Positions 1 through 9,242 of a DNA stretch of 64,000 nt are shown here, piece by piece (positions within the stretch are counted from its first letter, which is position 1; every line of letters starts with the position of its first letter). The translations under genes and the position numbers were made by a program. Source of the stretch: Burkholderiales bacterium (GTDB taxonomy: Bacteria > Pseudomonadota > Gammaproteobacteria > Burkholderiales > Usitatibacteraceae); contig JANYDB010000039.1 in assembly GCA_025359985.1 (NCBI GenBank), forward strand, positions 1-64,000, written 5' to 3'. The notes beneath the pieces were generated by a model. It was not told where the DNA came from. It was given only the letters and a program-made list of their open reading frames with translations, and ran no database searches.

Positions 1-114
1 AGCCAGTTTGAGCGCGCGTGCAACGTCGACTTGATCGAGCCAGCTAACGACAACTTATCCACAGCGACAATGCAAAACAGCCAATCCGCTCGGCTGACAA
101 AAAGAGCGGCTTAA
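1..114 (+). CDS. C-terminal end of an unidentified protein (5' truncated)
   Basis: Frame 1 is open from the first base of the window to a TAA at 112-114, giving 37 residues ending in LTKRAA. There is no start inside the window, so the ORF track omits it. The composition (polar, basic C-terminus) is plausible for a protein tail, but the piece is too short to recognise. It could be chance: a minus-strand frame with a GTG near position 62 is also open to the window edge. Confidence 0.3.
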   Translation, partial: SQFERACNVDLIEPANDNLSTATMQNSQSARLTKRAA

Positions 115-435
115 ACCCTCCATGAAAAGTGGACAGGATCATCAAACTAAATTAAATGATAAATACGAGCAAAAATATCGGCAGAAAAATTTGCCTTGAG
201 ACCATTCCTTGGCGATACGCTGACAATACGCGAACCTATTGTCAGACAAGACAAGTGCCCGTCCAGCTTGCCGTTTAAGCCAAAAAAGCTTGAAAATGCC
301 CGTGGATAGGGGAGTTTATTTTTTTATTTGATGACGGGTCGCAATACAAAAAGTAATTGAAAAAGTATTAAATGTACTGCGGTCGCATATTCCGACTAAA
401 ATAATCTCAACAAAACCTGAGCGGAAAGATATTTC
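115..435. other. Intergenic region upstream of the response regulator
   Basis: No convincing gene is seen. The region is AT-rich and contains a perfect 9-bp inverted repeat (220-245, listed separately). A purine-rich GGAAAG about 8 bases before the ATG at 436 is the likely ribosome binding site of the response regulator. No clear sigma-70 promoter was identified by eye. Confidence 0.6.
220..245. repeat. Perfect 9-bp inverted repeat, possible operator or hairpin
   Basis: CTGACAATA and TATTGTCAG are exact reverse complements separated by 8 bases. The site lies about 190 bp upstream of the response-regulator start, so it may be a binding site for a dimeric regulator, possibly the regulator itself. 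No poly-T tract follows, which argues against a simple terminator. Confidence 0.5.
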
Positions 436-1143
436 ATGAGAATTGCACTGCTTGAAGATGATGTTGATATTGGATCTGCGATGCTGCAATGGCTTGAGGG
501 AGCGGGCCATACAATCCATCATTTTGTGTCAGGCAAAGCGATCGTGCGTGAGGCCGGGCGTGAAAGCTATGATTTATTTATTCTCGATTGGCATGTGCCC
601 GATCTTTCAGGAGAAGAAGTGCTTAAGTGGCTGCGTGAAAAACAGCAATCCACCACGCCGGTTTTATTTGCAACCAGTCGCGATTCTGAAGAAGACATTG
701 TTTCCGCGCTGACTAACGGCGCAGATGACTACATGATCAAGCCCGTGCGTCGTCTGGAATTGCTGGCACGGGTAGAAGCGTTATTGAGGCGCGCGCGCCC
801 GAAAGCGGCAGAAACTGATGCAGTTGAGATCGCGTCTTATCGGATTGATGTGGTTAATCGCTTGGTCAATTTTGATGGCAATGATGTTGAAATGACCGAT
901 AAAGAATACGACCTCACATTGTTTTTGTTTAGAAATATAGGTCGTTTATTATCCCGGGGCCACATTTCTGAAAGTGTCTGGGGCCGTAGTGCCGAGGTTC
1001 AGTCGCGTACGGTCGATACGCATATCAGCCGAATCCGTAAGAAACTTGAATTGGGATCAGAGCGCGGTATAAGGCTGACGCCAGTCTACAATTTTGGTTA
1101 CCGCCTTGAGCGCGTTACGGTTGCCGACAAGCCTGCTATTTAG
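436..1143 (+). CDS. OmpR/PhoB-family response regulator
   Basis: A 235-residue two-domain regulator. The receiver domain (about 1-120) has the acidic cluster E7-D8-D9, the phosphoacceptor D51 in FILDWHVPD, and the conserved lysine K102 in IKP. The C-terminal part (about 130-230) is a winged-helix DNA-binding domain ending in the family motif VYNFGYRLE. The length is typical of the OmpR family. The likely partner is the CHASE2 histidine kinase encoded at 2981; a secreted LysM-FecR protein gene lies between them on the same strand. A strong hairpin directly after the stop suggests that transcription is modulated between the regulator and the downstream genes. Targets are unknown. Confidence 0.93.
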   Translation: MRIALLEDDVDIGSAMLQWLEGAGHTIHHFVSGKAIVREAGRESYDLFILDWHVPDLSGEEVLKWLREKQQSTTPVLFATSRDSEEDIVSALTNGADDYMIKPVRRLELLARVEALLRRARPKAAETDAVEIASYRIDVVNRLVNFDGNDVEMTDKEYDLTLFLFRNIGRLLSRGHISESVWGRSAEVQSRTVDTHISRIRKKLELGSERGIRLTPVYNFGYRLERVTVADKPAI

Positions 1144-1144
1144 C

Positions 1145-1177
1145 GGCTACCGGCATCGCGTACCGATGCCGGTAGCC
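1145..1177 (+). terminator. Strong hairpin directly after the response-regulator stop
   Basis: A perfect 14-bp stem (GGCTACCGGCATCG with its complement) and a 5-base loop start two bases after the TAG. No T-tract follows, so it may be an mRNA 3'-end stabiliser or partial attenuator rather than a classical rho-independent terminator. Confidence 0.6.
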
Positions 1178-1256
1178 AGATTGATATACAAGTGTCCGTT
1201 GAGTGCATCCATTGCCGTCGGCTATTAAGATAATTGTTCTTTCAATGGAAACCCCC

Positions 1257-2882
1257 ATGCTCAATTTCAGGCCGATGTATAGGGCGCTTTATCTGCTGCT
1301 TCTGAGCTTGAGCCTATGGTTTAGCAGTGGCATTAAAGCGCAAGAGCCTCGTTACTATATTCATACCGCGTTACAGAGCGATACCTTGATCGGTATCGCC
1401 AACCGTTATTTAATTAAACGTAAGGATTGGCAGGCCATAAAGTCGGTCAATAAAATCGAAAACCCTAACCGTATTCCGGTGGGCACGCGCATCAAGATTC
1501 CTGTTACGTTGATGCGCACCGAGCTCATCAACGCTGAAGTGATCGCGTTACAGGGACAAGTGGAATCAAGCAATGGCGTGTTGGCGGTCGGTAGCCGCGT
1601 AGGCGAAGGCGACAAACTTAAAACGGGCAGCAACGGCTTTATCAGCATTCGTCTTGCCGATGGCTCGATACTTAAGGTGCAGTCAAAATCGTCGATTCAG
1701 CTTGAGAATGCACGTCAGCTTACTAATACCGGTGGCATAGGCGATACCGTGGTGAAGCTGGAACAAGGCCGCGTCGAGACCAGCGTGACCAAGCAAAAAG
1801 GGTCCGGTGCACGTTATGAAATTCGTACGCCCACTTCCAACATGGGCGTTCGTGGCACGGTATTTCGTGTGGGCAGCGATGACACCGGACGTCGTGCATT
1901 GAGCGAAGTAGTGGAGGGCATGGTTGATGTCGGCTCAACGGGCCAGGCAAAGATATTGCCGCTACCAGCTGGTTTCGGTACGGTGGTTGAAGCGGGCAAG
2001 CCGCCATCCGCGCCTATTTCGTTGCTGCCCGCGCCTGATTTAAGCGCGGTGGCCACTGTTGCATCAAAACCTCAGATTCGTATTCAATTTCCGGCGCTAG
2101 CGCTCGCACAGGGCTATCGAGGGCAGGTCGCTACCGATGCGGCATTTACGAATTTGATTATGGATGTAACCGCTATGTTGCCCATAATCGATTTGGTAAA
2201 TCTGCCAGATGGTCAATTGTTTTTGCGGGTGCGAGGGTTTGACCAGAATGGTTTGGAAGGTATAGATGCTACTAAATCCTTGCTCCTCAAAGCCACGCCC
2301 AGGCCGCCATTGCTTTTGTACCCGGCAGATAATGCCCAAGTAAGTTCCGGTCAGGCGCGCTTTGAATGGATAAATGCGGTAGAGGCTATCGGGTATCTTA
2401 TCCAGATTGACCATAACGCCGCTTTCACCACGCCTCCTATCAATAAAAAAATAATAGCGGGCCGTGTATTTACACCTGAAACACCATTAGTGCCTGGCCA
2501 ATATCAGTGGCGCGTGGCCACCGTGCGAGGCAATGGTGATGTGGGACCGTATAGCGAAGCTCAATTTTTTATGGTGCGCGATGCCGCCATTAAGCTTGAT
2601 ACCCCCAATATTAAAGGTGGTGATGCACGCTTCTCCTGGAGTGGAAAACCCGGGCAATTCTATCAATTCCAACTATCACGTACCGAACGATTTAGTAAAA
2701 TCGTGGAAGATCGGGTAGTTGATAAAACCGAAGTAGCCATCGACGGACTGGCAAAAAATGTCTATTACATTAGAGTCCGCGCAGTCGATAAGCCCGCCGC
2801 AAAATCAACTGACGCCGCCGCGGAATATAAAGGTGTGTGGAGCGATACCGCCCAGGTTGAAATCTACGGTTCAATATTCTGA
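1257..2882 (+). CDS. Secreted LysM and FecR domain protein
   Basis: From the ATG at 1257 the protein has 541 residues. It starts with a signal peptide ending near GIKA|QEP (residue 28). A LysM domain (about 32-85, with DTLIGIANRYL and NPNRIPVGTRIKIP) predicts binding to peptidoglycan. A FecR-type domain follows (about 110-215, SNMGVRGTVFRV is the hallmark). The C-terminal half holds fibronectin-III-like beta repeats. The ORF track starts at GTG 1203; I prefer 1257 because GGAAA precedes it and the signal peptide then begins correctly, though ATG 1275 is also possible. It sits between a response regulator and a CHASE2 kinase, so a periplasmic accessory or sensing role is inferred. Unlike classical FecR it has no transmembrane anti-sigma segment. 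Confidence 0.85.
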   Translation: MLNFRPMYRALYLLLLSLSLWFSSGIKAQEPRYYIHTALQSDTLIGIANRYLIKRKDWQAIKSVNKIENPNRIPVGTRIKIPVTLMRTELINAEVIALQGQVESSNGVLAVGSRVGEGDKLKTGSNGFISIRLADGSILKVQSKSSIQLENARQLTNTGGIGDTVVKLEQGRVETSVTKQKGSGARYEIRTPTSNMGVRGTVFRVGSDDTGRRALSEVVEGMVDVGSTGQAKILPLPAGFGTVVEAGKPPSAPISLLPAPDLSAVATVASKPQIRIQFPALALAQGYRGQVATDAAFTNLIMDVTAMLPIIDLVNLPDGQLFLRVRGFDQNGLEGIDATKSLLLKATPRPPLLLYPADNAQVSSGQARFEWINAVEAIGYLIQIDHNAAFTTPPINKKIIAGRVFTPETPLVPGQYQWRVATVRGNGDVGPYSEAQFFMVRDAAIKLDTPNIKGGDARFSWSGKPGQFYQFQLSRTERFSKIVEDRVVDKTEVAIDGLAKNVYYIRVRAVDKPAAKSTDAAAEYKGVWSDTAQVEIYGSIF

Positions 2883-2980
2883 ATGTGGTTGCTCTGCCGT
2901 CAAGCTCGCGCCGTTAAAGTTAAAGCTGAGGCTCGTTAAGTGCATGTTATGTTGATGTCACATTTACGCTCAGCGCGCGC

Positions 2981-5464
2981 GTGAAAATCCCCGCTGTCCT
3001 GAACACGTTACGTCATCCTGTCATTCGTGAGTGGTTAGTGATTTTGCTGCTGCTGTCGTCAGCGGTATTATTTTCACTGCGAGGTGAATGGTTTTCACGT
3101 CTTGATCAAACTCTTTATGATCAGGCAATCAGCCTCTGGCAGCGTCCCGCGCAGCGCGATATTGTGATTATCGGTATTGATGAGGAAAGCCTGCGGCAAT
3201 TTGGACGCTGGCCATGGCGGCGAAACATTCATGCAACCCTGCTCGAATACCTGGCAACGGCAGGTGCAAAAGTAGTGGCGCTGGATATTATTTTGTCCGA
3301 AGCGGATCAGCGAGATGCGCCCAGTGATATGTTGTTGGCCCAGGCCATAAAGCATAATCAACGGGTAATATTGCCTGTAACCGCCCGCACCAGCGATGAA
3401 AATTTGACGGGTGAATCGCAACCCATACCGGAATTTTCTCAGGCCGCAGCCCGGCTCGGACACATCACCACGCAGTTTGATTCAGACGGGGTGGTGCGCA
3501 TGGTTTTTTTGCGCGCTGGGATGACGTATCCGCGCCATGATCTGCTGGCACTGGCGGCGCTCGCGGTTGCGGAGCCTGAACGCTGGACCAATTCCATTGC
3601 ATTGCCCGGCGAGTCCGTGCCACAAAACCGTGCGCGTGGAATTTTATGGGCAGCCGATCATGCCTATTTAATACCTTACGCTGGGCCGCCGGGACATTTC
3701 AAGGCGCTGCCCTATTTTACGGTGCTCCGCGGCGATTATCCGCCCACATTTTTCAAAGATAAAATCGTTTTGGTGGGCATGACTGCATCTGGTTTAAGTG
3801 ATGAATTTCCGACACCTGTTTCGGGCCTTGAGAGGGCGATGTCAGGAATTGAAATTCATGCGAATGTGCTGCAGGCGTTACGCGAGGGTGTTGATCTCAG
3901 GCGCATGTCGCTGCAGCTGTCAGCTACGCTCAGCGTCTGTATTCTGCTATTTTTAATGCTGGCCTATTTATGGCTAAGCCCTCGTCAGTCTATTGTGCTT
4001 ACCGCGATGCTGGGTATCGCAATTATTTTATCGACCCTGCTTCTATTTCGCTACGGCGCTATATGGGCGCCGCCCGTACCCTTGCTGTTTGGCTTAATCT
4101 TGGCCTATCCAATCTGGAGTTGGCGCAAACTGGAAGCCACCCAACGCTACCTCAATGAGGAACTCGTCAGCCTAGAACGCGAGCCAAGTTTTGTTGCATC
4201 AGAAACAGCGCAGGCGCTTTTATCACTACCGCCATCGCCCATCATCTTTGTGCCTGATGTGGTCGAGCAGCGTATTGTTGCGTTACGTATGGCTACCCAA
4301 CGGCTGAGAAACCTGAATAGATTTGTCGTCAACAGTATGGAAAGCTTGCCGGCGGCCGCGCTGGTAACGGATTTCAAAGGCAAAGTGATGCTGGCCAATA
4401 CCGGCGCGGATCGTTTATTTGATGCTGGTGTTGTCTTGCCAACGCAAACGTCAGCGCAACCGCAGCCGCTACTGAAGTTACAGCCATTGAATGGACTTGA
4501 TGTATTTGACCTCATGGCCGATATTTATCATCACGAAAACCGCAGTTGGCGAGAGCTGTGGGCCGGTGTTGCGAACAATATGAGCGTGATTACGGTAGAG
4601 GCTACAGGTCGCGATGATCATGAGTACCTGGTGCAAATAGCGCCATCGTTTACAAACAGCGGTGTACATACCGCGACGATTGTGACGTTGACGGATATTT
4701 CATCGCTGCGCGAATCCGAGCGCCGTCGTGACGAGGCGTTGCGCTTCCTTTCGCATGATATGCGTTCACCACAGGCATCCATTCTCACGCTGCTGGAAAT
4801 GCAGCGCGATGACCCCGGCAGCATGACAAACGAAAAACTGTACGATCGGATTGGCCGTTACGCGCGCCGCACCCTGACGCTGGCCGATGATTTTTTGCGG
4901 CTGGCTAAAGCGGAACGGTCCAGGCCGCAGGATTTCGATCCGCTGGATTTGAGTGAGCTGTTGCTGGATGCCACCGAGGAAGGCTGGTCGCTGGCTACGG
5001 CGAAGAATATTCAGGTGGTGAGTGATGTTCCCATGGATGAGGCATGGGTGAGTGGCGATCGTGATTTGCTCACACGAATGCTGGTGAATCTGTTGTCTAA
5101 TGCCATTAAATATAGCCCCCCGCACACCACCGTGTCATGTCGGCTGCATCTGGAATCTGCATCGTGGGTTATGGAAATTACCGATCAAGGCTATGGGATT
5201 GCAGCGGCCGATATCTCAAAACTCTTTACACGTTTTGCCCGCATTCGGCAGGAAGGACAACCCGAAGAAGAAGGCATAGGTCTGGGCCTGGCATTCGTGA
5301 AGACCGTCGTGTTACGTCATAACGGGTCTATTTCAGTGAAGAGTAAAACAGCCGCTTTGGGGGATGCTGTTGAAAGCGCAGCGATTGCTACCATTGAACA
5401 TGTCCGGCGCTGTGGCACCACATTTACGGTAAAGCTGCCGGCGATTGATCGGCCCGCAAATTAA
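2981..5464 (+). CDS. CHASE2-PAS hybrid sensor histidine kinase
   Basis: An 827-residue membrane kinase. An N-terminal transmembrane segment (about 18-36) is followed by a periplasmic CHASE2 domain (about 40-310) and a cluster of three helices (about 315-380). Then come a PAS-like region (about 445-580), a HisKA domain with phosphoacceptor H592 in FLSHDMRSP, and a HATPase domain. The ATPase part has the N box NLLSNAIKYSPP, the G1 box DQGYGI and the G2 box GIGLGLAF. The start is GTG with no strong Shine-Dalgarno. It lies 98 bp after the LysM-FecR gene and is presumably the partner of the response regulator at 436. The ligand is unknown. The next gene is convergent, only 12 bp away. Confidence 0.92.
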   Translation: MKIPAVLNTLRHPVIREWLVILLLLSSAVLFSLRGEWFSRLDQTLYDQAISLWQRPAQRDIVIIGIDEESLRQFGRWPWRRNIHATLLEYLATAGAKVVALDIILSEADQRDAPSDMLLAQAIKHNQRVILPVTARTSDENLTGESQPIPEFSQAAARLGHITTQFDSDGVVRMVFLRAGMTYPRHDLLALAALAVAEPERWTNSIALPGESVPQNRARGILWAADHAYLIPYAGPPGHFKALPYFTVLRGDYPPTFFKDKIVLVGMTASGLSDEFPTPVSGLERAMSGIEIHANVLQALREGVDLRRMSLQLSATLSVCILLFLMLAYLWLSPRQSIVLTAMLGIAIILSTLLLFRYGAIWAPPVPLLFGLILAYPIWSWRKLEATQRYLNEELVSLEREPSFVASETAQALLSLPPSPIIFVPDVVEQRIVALRMATQRLRNLNRFVVNSMESLPAAALVTDFKGKVMLANTGADRLFDAGVVLPTQTSAQPQPLLKLQPLNGLDVFDLMADIYHHENRSWRELWAGVANNMSVITVEATGRDDHEYLVQIAPSFTNSGVHTATIVTLTDISSLRESERRRDEALRFLSHDMRSPQASILTLLEMQRDDPGSMTNEKLYDRIGRYARRTLTLADDFLRLAKAERSRPQDFDPLDLSELLLDATEEGWSLATAKNIQVVSDVPMDEAWVSGDRDLLTRMLVNLLSNAIKYSPPHTTVSCRLHLESASWVMEITDQGYGIAAADISKLFTRFARIRQEGQPEEEGIGLGLAFVKTVVLRHNGSISVKSKTAALGDAVESAAIATIEHVRRCGTTFTVKLPAIDRPAN

Positions 5465-5476
5465 TTATTGCTCGCG

Positions 5477-6589
5477 TTATGCAATGGCCTGAAAGACGTA
5501 AATCCCGTTTTCAGCTTGTATTCGTTTGGCACGACCCGCGTACCAAAGATAATGTAAGTGCGCGATGGCCTCTCCCATTGCAAACACCAGTTGATGGTTA
5601 TCCAGCTCGCGCTTGAACAGTACGGGTAAAATTTCCGCCGCTGATTTAGGTTCACGAATAGCCACCATTAATTCCGCCAGCCGTTGTTCGTGATGCAGCG
5701 CCAACTGTGCAATTCGTTCATGTACACCCGTAAATACACGGTCATGCGAAGGCAATACCAGCGTCGCTGCGGGCAACGATGAAAATTTATCCATGCTGTC
5801 AAGGAACTGCTTGAGCGGATTGGCTTCCGGCTGATTGCCCCACACGCCGACATTGGTGGTGATGCGTGGCAGCACCTGATCGCCCGAAATCAGCACACTG
5901 TCACCGTTTAAAGAGTCAGTTGAAGAGCCGGTCGAAAACAATACCGCATGCTCAGGCGCATGACCCAAGACGGTCTTCACCGTCCAGTGCCGCGTACCAA
6001 TGCGCAAGCTGTCGCCGTCAATAAGCCGATGATATTGGCGGGGTAGCGTTGGGACACCGCGCTTGTAAGCATTGCTGCGTTCATTTTGTGCCACCGCAAA
6101 ATCAGGACGAATGCGGGCGAGTCCGTGCGCGATAAAAAACGCAGCCGTAGTGGCGCGGTCAAAGCCTGATGTGTCCTCGGCCGCCGCGTGAGCTGATAAA
6201 AATTCAGTGGCCGTCATCCATACTGGTGCGCCGGTACGCTCATGCAGCCATGCCGCGCAGCCGACATGGTCGGGGTGATAGTGGGTAACGATAATGCGCT
6301 TGACGGGCATACCCTGCATGGTCTCAACAAAGTGCCGTTCCCACCATGTGTGAGTCTGGGCCATGCCGTAGCCCGTATCGACAATCGTCCAGCCTCGGCC
6401 TTTTATTTCACCTCCACCATCCCCTGCCCCATCGCCCATCAGATCGCCATCCGCATCATGGTCTTCCAGCAACCATAAATTAATGTGATCAAGCTTGAAC
6501 GGCAGCGGCATGCGAATCCAGTAAATACCGGGTGCGACCAGAATGGATTGGCCAGGTGCTGGCGGGGTTCCATGAGGATAGGCAATCAT
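5477..6589 (-). CDS. MBL-fold metallo-hydrolase, LACTB2-like
   Basis: A 370-residue protein with the metallo-beta-lactamase zinc motif THYHPDHVG, the later SGDQVLP metal-binding region and PSHDRVFTG. The C-terminal ~90 residues resemble the winged-helix tail found in LACTB2-type hydrolases. Such proteins act as esterases, thioesterases or nucleases; the substrate cannot be told here. An unusual acidic, glycine-rich insertion (DHDADGDLMGDGAGDGGG, residues ~43-60) sits between early core strands. It begins like a calcium-binding DxDxDG loop. The gene is convergent with the CHASE2 kinase gene and stands alone. No strong Shine-Dalgarno is seen before the ATG. Confidence 0.85.
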   Translation of the reverse strand: MIAYPHGTPPAPGQSILVAPGIYWIRMPLPFKLDHINLWLLEDHDADGDLMGDGAGDGGGEIKGRGWTIVDTGYGMAQTHTWWERHFVETMQGMPVKRIIVTHYHPDHVGCAAWLHERTGAPVWMTATEFLSAHAAAEDTSGFDRATTAAFFIAHGLARIRPDFAVAQNERSNAYKRGVPTLPRQYHRLIDGDSLRIGTRHWTVKTVLGHAPEHAVLFSTGSSTDSLNGDSVLISGDQVLPRITTNVGVWGNQPEANPLKQFLDSMDKFSSLPAATLVLPSHDRVFTGVHERIAQLALHHEQRLAELMVAIREPKSAAEILPVLFKRELDNHQLVFAMGEAIAHLHYLWYAGRAKRIQAENGIYVFQAIA

Positions 6590-6686
6590 CGATGGTGTAC
6601 TCGGTTCCGCCTATTCAAAAAGCTTGCTTAATCGCACACTCAAATGCAAACTCATGCAGAAAGTCAAATTAACCACCATAAAAATA

Positions 6687-8960
6687 TTACTTGGTCATCG
6701 CCACAAACACACCGTCCCAGTTTTTGCCGGGAGGTTTGATCTTGAAATTCGCAATGCGCTGGAGATAAACTTTATAAACCTTACGCTGCGGATCGGATTG
6801 CGCGAGCACCGTCAACATTTGCTCAGCATCATCCCAACGCTGCTCTTTGTAACGATCCAGCGCGCGGTGAAAACGCTCAATTTCATCAAGTATTTGATCA
6901 ACAATTTCACCTTTTAAGCCTACCGGTTCAAAAATAGTGATGGGTTCCAATTTACCTTTGACGCGGATACGATCAAGCTCACGATAGACCACTAGCGGCA
7001 CAGTATTAACGATATTTTCAGAAACCAGAATACCGACGCCATATTCCTTGGTCTGCCCTTCAAGTCGCGCAGCCAGATTGACGGCATCGCCCATCACGGT
7101 GTACGCGCGACGGAACGTAGAACCCATATCGCCGACGCTCATAATTCCGCAATTAAGCCCCACGCCAATTTCTAGTTTCGGCCAGCCGCGTTTGAGATAT
7201 TCGGGGCCAATTTCCTTGATCCTTTTTTGCATGGCCAACGCCGACAAAAGCGCGTGCTCGGCATGCTTTTCATCCTTCAGTGGCGCACCCCAAAACGCCA
7301 TAATGGCATCGCCGATATATTTGTCAATGGTGCCGCGTTGTACCTGAATCGTTTCGGTCATCACCGTGAGATAGTCATTCATCATCGCGGTAAGTTCAGT
7401 TGCAGACAAACCTTCGGAAATAGACGTGAAATTACGCACATCGGAAAACAGCACCGTCATGTCGCGGCTTTCGCCTTGAGTGGAATAGTTGGCTGGATTT
7501 TTAGCCATTTCTTCCACCAGTTCTTTCGGTACATAGGTGCCGAAAATACCGGTGATCTGGCGCTTGGAGCGGGCCTCAATAAAAAAGCCGTAAGCCATGT
7601 TAAATAAGTAAAGTATGCCGATCATGAGCAGTGGCATTGCGAGCGGCAGTATCAGATTTTGGCCCCACCAGTATAGGTTAAACGCAATCAGCAGCGCGGC
7701 GGTTGCCACCACCGTAACTGTTGACCATATAGGATTTAATTTTACGAGGGCTACGGCAAGTATCAAACCGATTAACAAAATCATGCATATTTTGATGGCG
7801 GCTTCAAAGTGGGGCTTGCGTTTGATATTGTTATCCAGATAGCCGGAGATCATATTGGCATGGGTCTCGACCCCCGGATAAATCCGATCAACCGGCGTAT
7901 TGCGTAAATCAAACAAGCCTTGAGCCGAGGTGCCAACGAGTGCAATTTTCCCGTCCAGCTCGCCCGTTGTTAGTTTCCCCTGCAGTACATCAGTTGCGGA
8001 AATATAACGAAACATCGGCGAGCCACCACGGTAAGGAATGAGCGCGGTACCGTCATCATCGATGGAAACTTTCGTTTTATTGCCAAACTGAACATTGTCT
8101 AGACGAGCGATACCATCGCCTTCATCGTCACGCATTTTGACGCGGATCGCTTCGTTATCAAGATAGGTCCGATAGACCGCAGTTGAGAGCGATTCATAAA
8201 AGCCGTCTTTGTATTTAATAAAGATTGGCACTCGCCTCAGTACGCCATCAAAATCTATTTGCGGCAAAATATGGCCGGTCGCGGAGGCAGATTCCTGTAA
8301 CGGTTTAAGGTTGCCACTGTAACCGATGATTGCCTGCGAGAAAAAAGGCTTGCCATTAAACGTGCTGCTGGTGAAAGTAGATGCCGGCAATACCCCTAAT
8401 TCAAGAGATGCTGATTTATCGTTGCTTTGGTTACTGCCAGCTGCAAACGCCAACACTACGGAGTGTTTCGCAATTTCATCGGCAAAGCGCGCGTCAAAAT
8501 CGAGTGCGGGACGAATTTCTGCTAATTTTTCCTGAAATTCCGTGTTGGATTTCAGTTCATTTTTACTAAGTGATTCTAATTTTTGCAGTCCCGAGCTGGT
8601 GTCTGCTTCCGGAAAAAGTATGTCGAATCCGACCACCTTTGTCTTGTAATCATTAAACAGTTTCTTGACTAAAAGTGCCATTTTGTCCCGACCCCACGGC
8701 CAGTGACCCTCAGCTTCCAGACTCTTTTCGTCAATATCGATGATGACAATACGGGGGTCAATTGTTTCCGGCATGGTCGCCCGCAAACGGGTGTCATAGG
8801 TTTGAAGCTCTAGCCGCTGAAAAAAGGTCAGTGGCTCGCCGAATATATAGTTCAGAACAAACAGAGCAACGATGGCAATGCCGAGACCGGCGCGGATCGC
8901 GACGTTGATAGAAGAAAAATATTTTGTCCAGATCTGTCTGATATCAAACTTGGCGTTCAT
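6687..8960 (-). CDS. CHASE2 domain class III adenylate cyclase
   Basis: A 757-residue membrane cyclase: N-terminal transmembrane helix, periplasmic CHASE2 sensor (about 40-340), a block of helices (about 370-450), then a cytoplasmic cyclase catalytic domain (about 475-660) and a short helical tail. The metal-binding aspartates are seen in LFSDVRNF and YIGDAIMAFW. The lysine before YIGD and the aspartate in VMGDAVNLAARLE are the residues typical of ATP-specific enzymes, so cAMP is the expected product. I chose the start at 8960 because GGGGAAG lies 5 bases upstream; the ORF track start at 9038 has no such signal. It is the second CHASE2 protein in 9 kb. Confidence 0.9.
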   Translation of the reverse strand: MNAKFDIRQIWTKYFSSINVAIRAGLGIAIVALFVLNYIFGEPLTFFQRLELQTYDTRLRATMPETIDPRIVIIDIDEKSLEAEGHWPWGRDKMALLVKKLFNDYKTKVVGFDILFPEADTSSGLQKLESLSKNELKSNTEFQEKLAEIRPALDFDARFADEIAKHSVVLAFAAGSNQSNDKSASLELGVLPASTFTSSTFNGKPFFSQAIIGYSGNLKPLQESASATGHILPQIDFDGVLRRVPIFIKYKDGFYESLSTAVYRTYLDNEAIRVKMRDDEGDGIARLDNVQFGNKTKVSIDDDGTALIPYRGGSPMFRYISATDVLQGKLTTGELDGKIALVGTSAQGLFDLRNTPVDRIYPGVETHANMISGYLDNNIKRKPHFEAAIKICMILLIGLILAVALVKLNPIWSTVTVVATAALLIAFNLYWWGQNLILPLAMPLLMIGILYLFNMAYGFFIEARSKRQITGIFGTYVPKELVEEMAKNPANYSTQGESRDMTVLFSDVRNFTSISEGLSATELTAMMNDYLTVMTETIQVQRGTIDKYIGDAIMAFWGAPLKDEKHAEHALLSALAMQKRIKEIGPEYLKRGWPKLEIGVGLNCGIMSVGDMGSTFRRAYTVMGDAVNLAARLEGQTKEYGVGILVSENIVNTVPLVVYRELDRIRVKGKLEPITIFEPVGLKGEIVDQILDEIERFHRALDRYKEQRWDDAEQMLTVLAQSDPQRKVYKVYLQRIANFKIKPPGKNWDGVFVAMTK

Positions 8961-9178
8961 TTTGCTTCCCCGCTTATGTTTTTTTGTGAAAAGCCATTTG
9001 TTAAATTGGGCTAATCGTTTTTTGATAGACGGCGGCATATTAGGAACGCTGACACTTGCAGCGAGATTATGCCTCCCAAGCTAGGGATTGTTGCATATTT
9101 GCATGTGGGGTTGGGAATCCTCTGAGTGAGGTAGCAGAATTTTTGGATTTACCGGTCTATTATGGCTAACCTAAACGG

Positions 9179-9212
9179 TGCAGGCCAGCTTAAAACATTA
9201 GGCTGGCCTGCA
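9179..9212 (-). terminator. Hairpin downstream of the phoX-like gene
   Basis: A perfect 11-bp stem (TGCAGGCCAGC with its complement) around a 12-base loop lies 30 bp after the stop of the PhoX-like gene, on its transcribed side. The T-tract is weak, so terminator efficiency is uncertain. Confidence 0.55.
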
Positions 9213-9242
9213 TCAAAGACAAACTAAAACCGGATGACAAAA

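Noticed and set aside
55-63. A perfect DnaA-box sequence TTATCCACA
   Set aside because: Only one copy is seen, no AT-rich unwinding region or dnaA/dnaN neighbours are present, and a 9-mer can occur by chance.
1203-1256. ORF track start of the FecR gene at GTG 1203
   Set aside because: It would place extra residues before the signal peptide and has no ribosome binding site.
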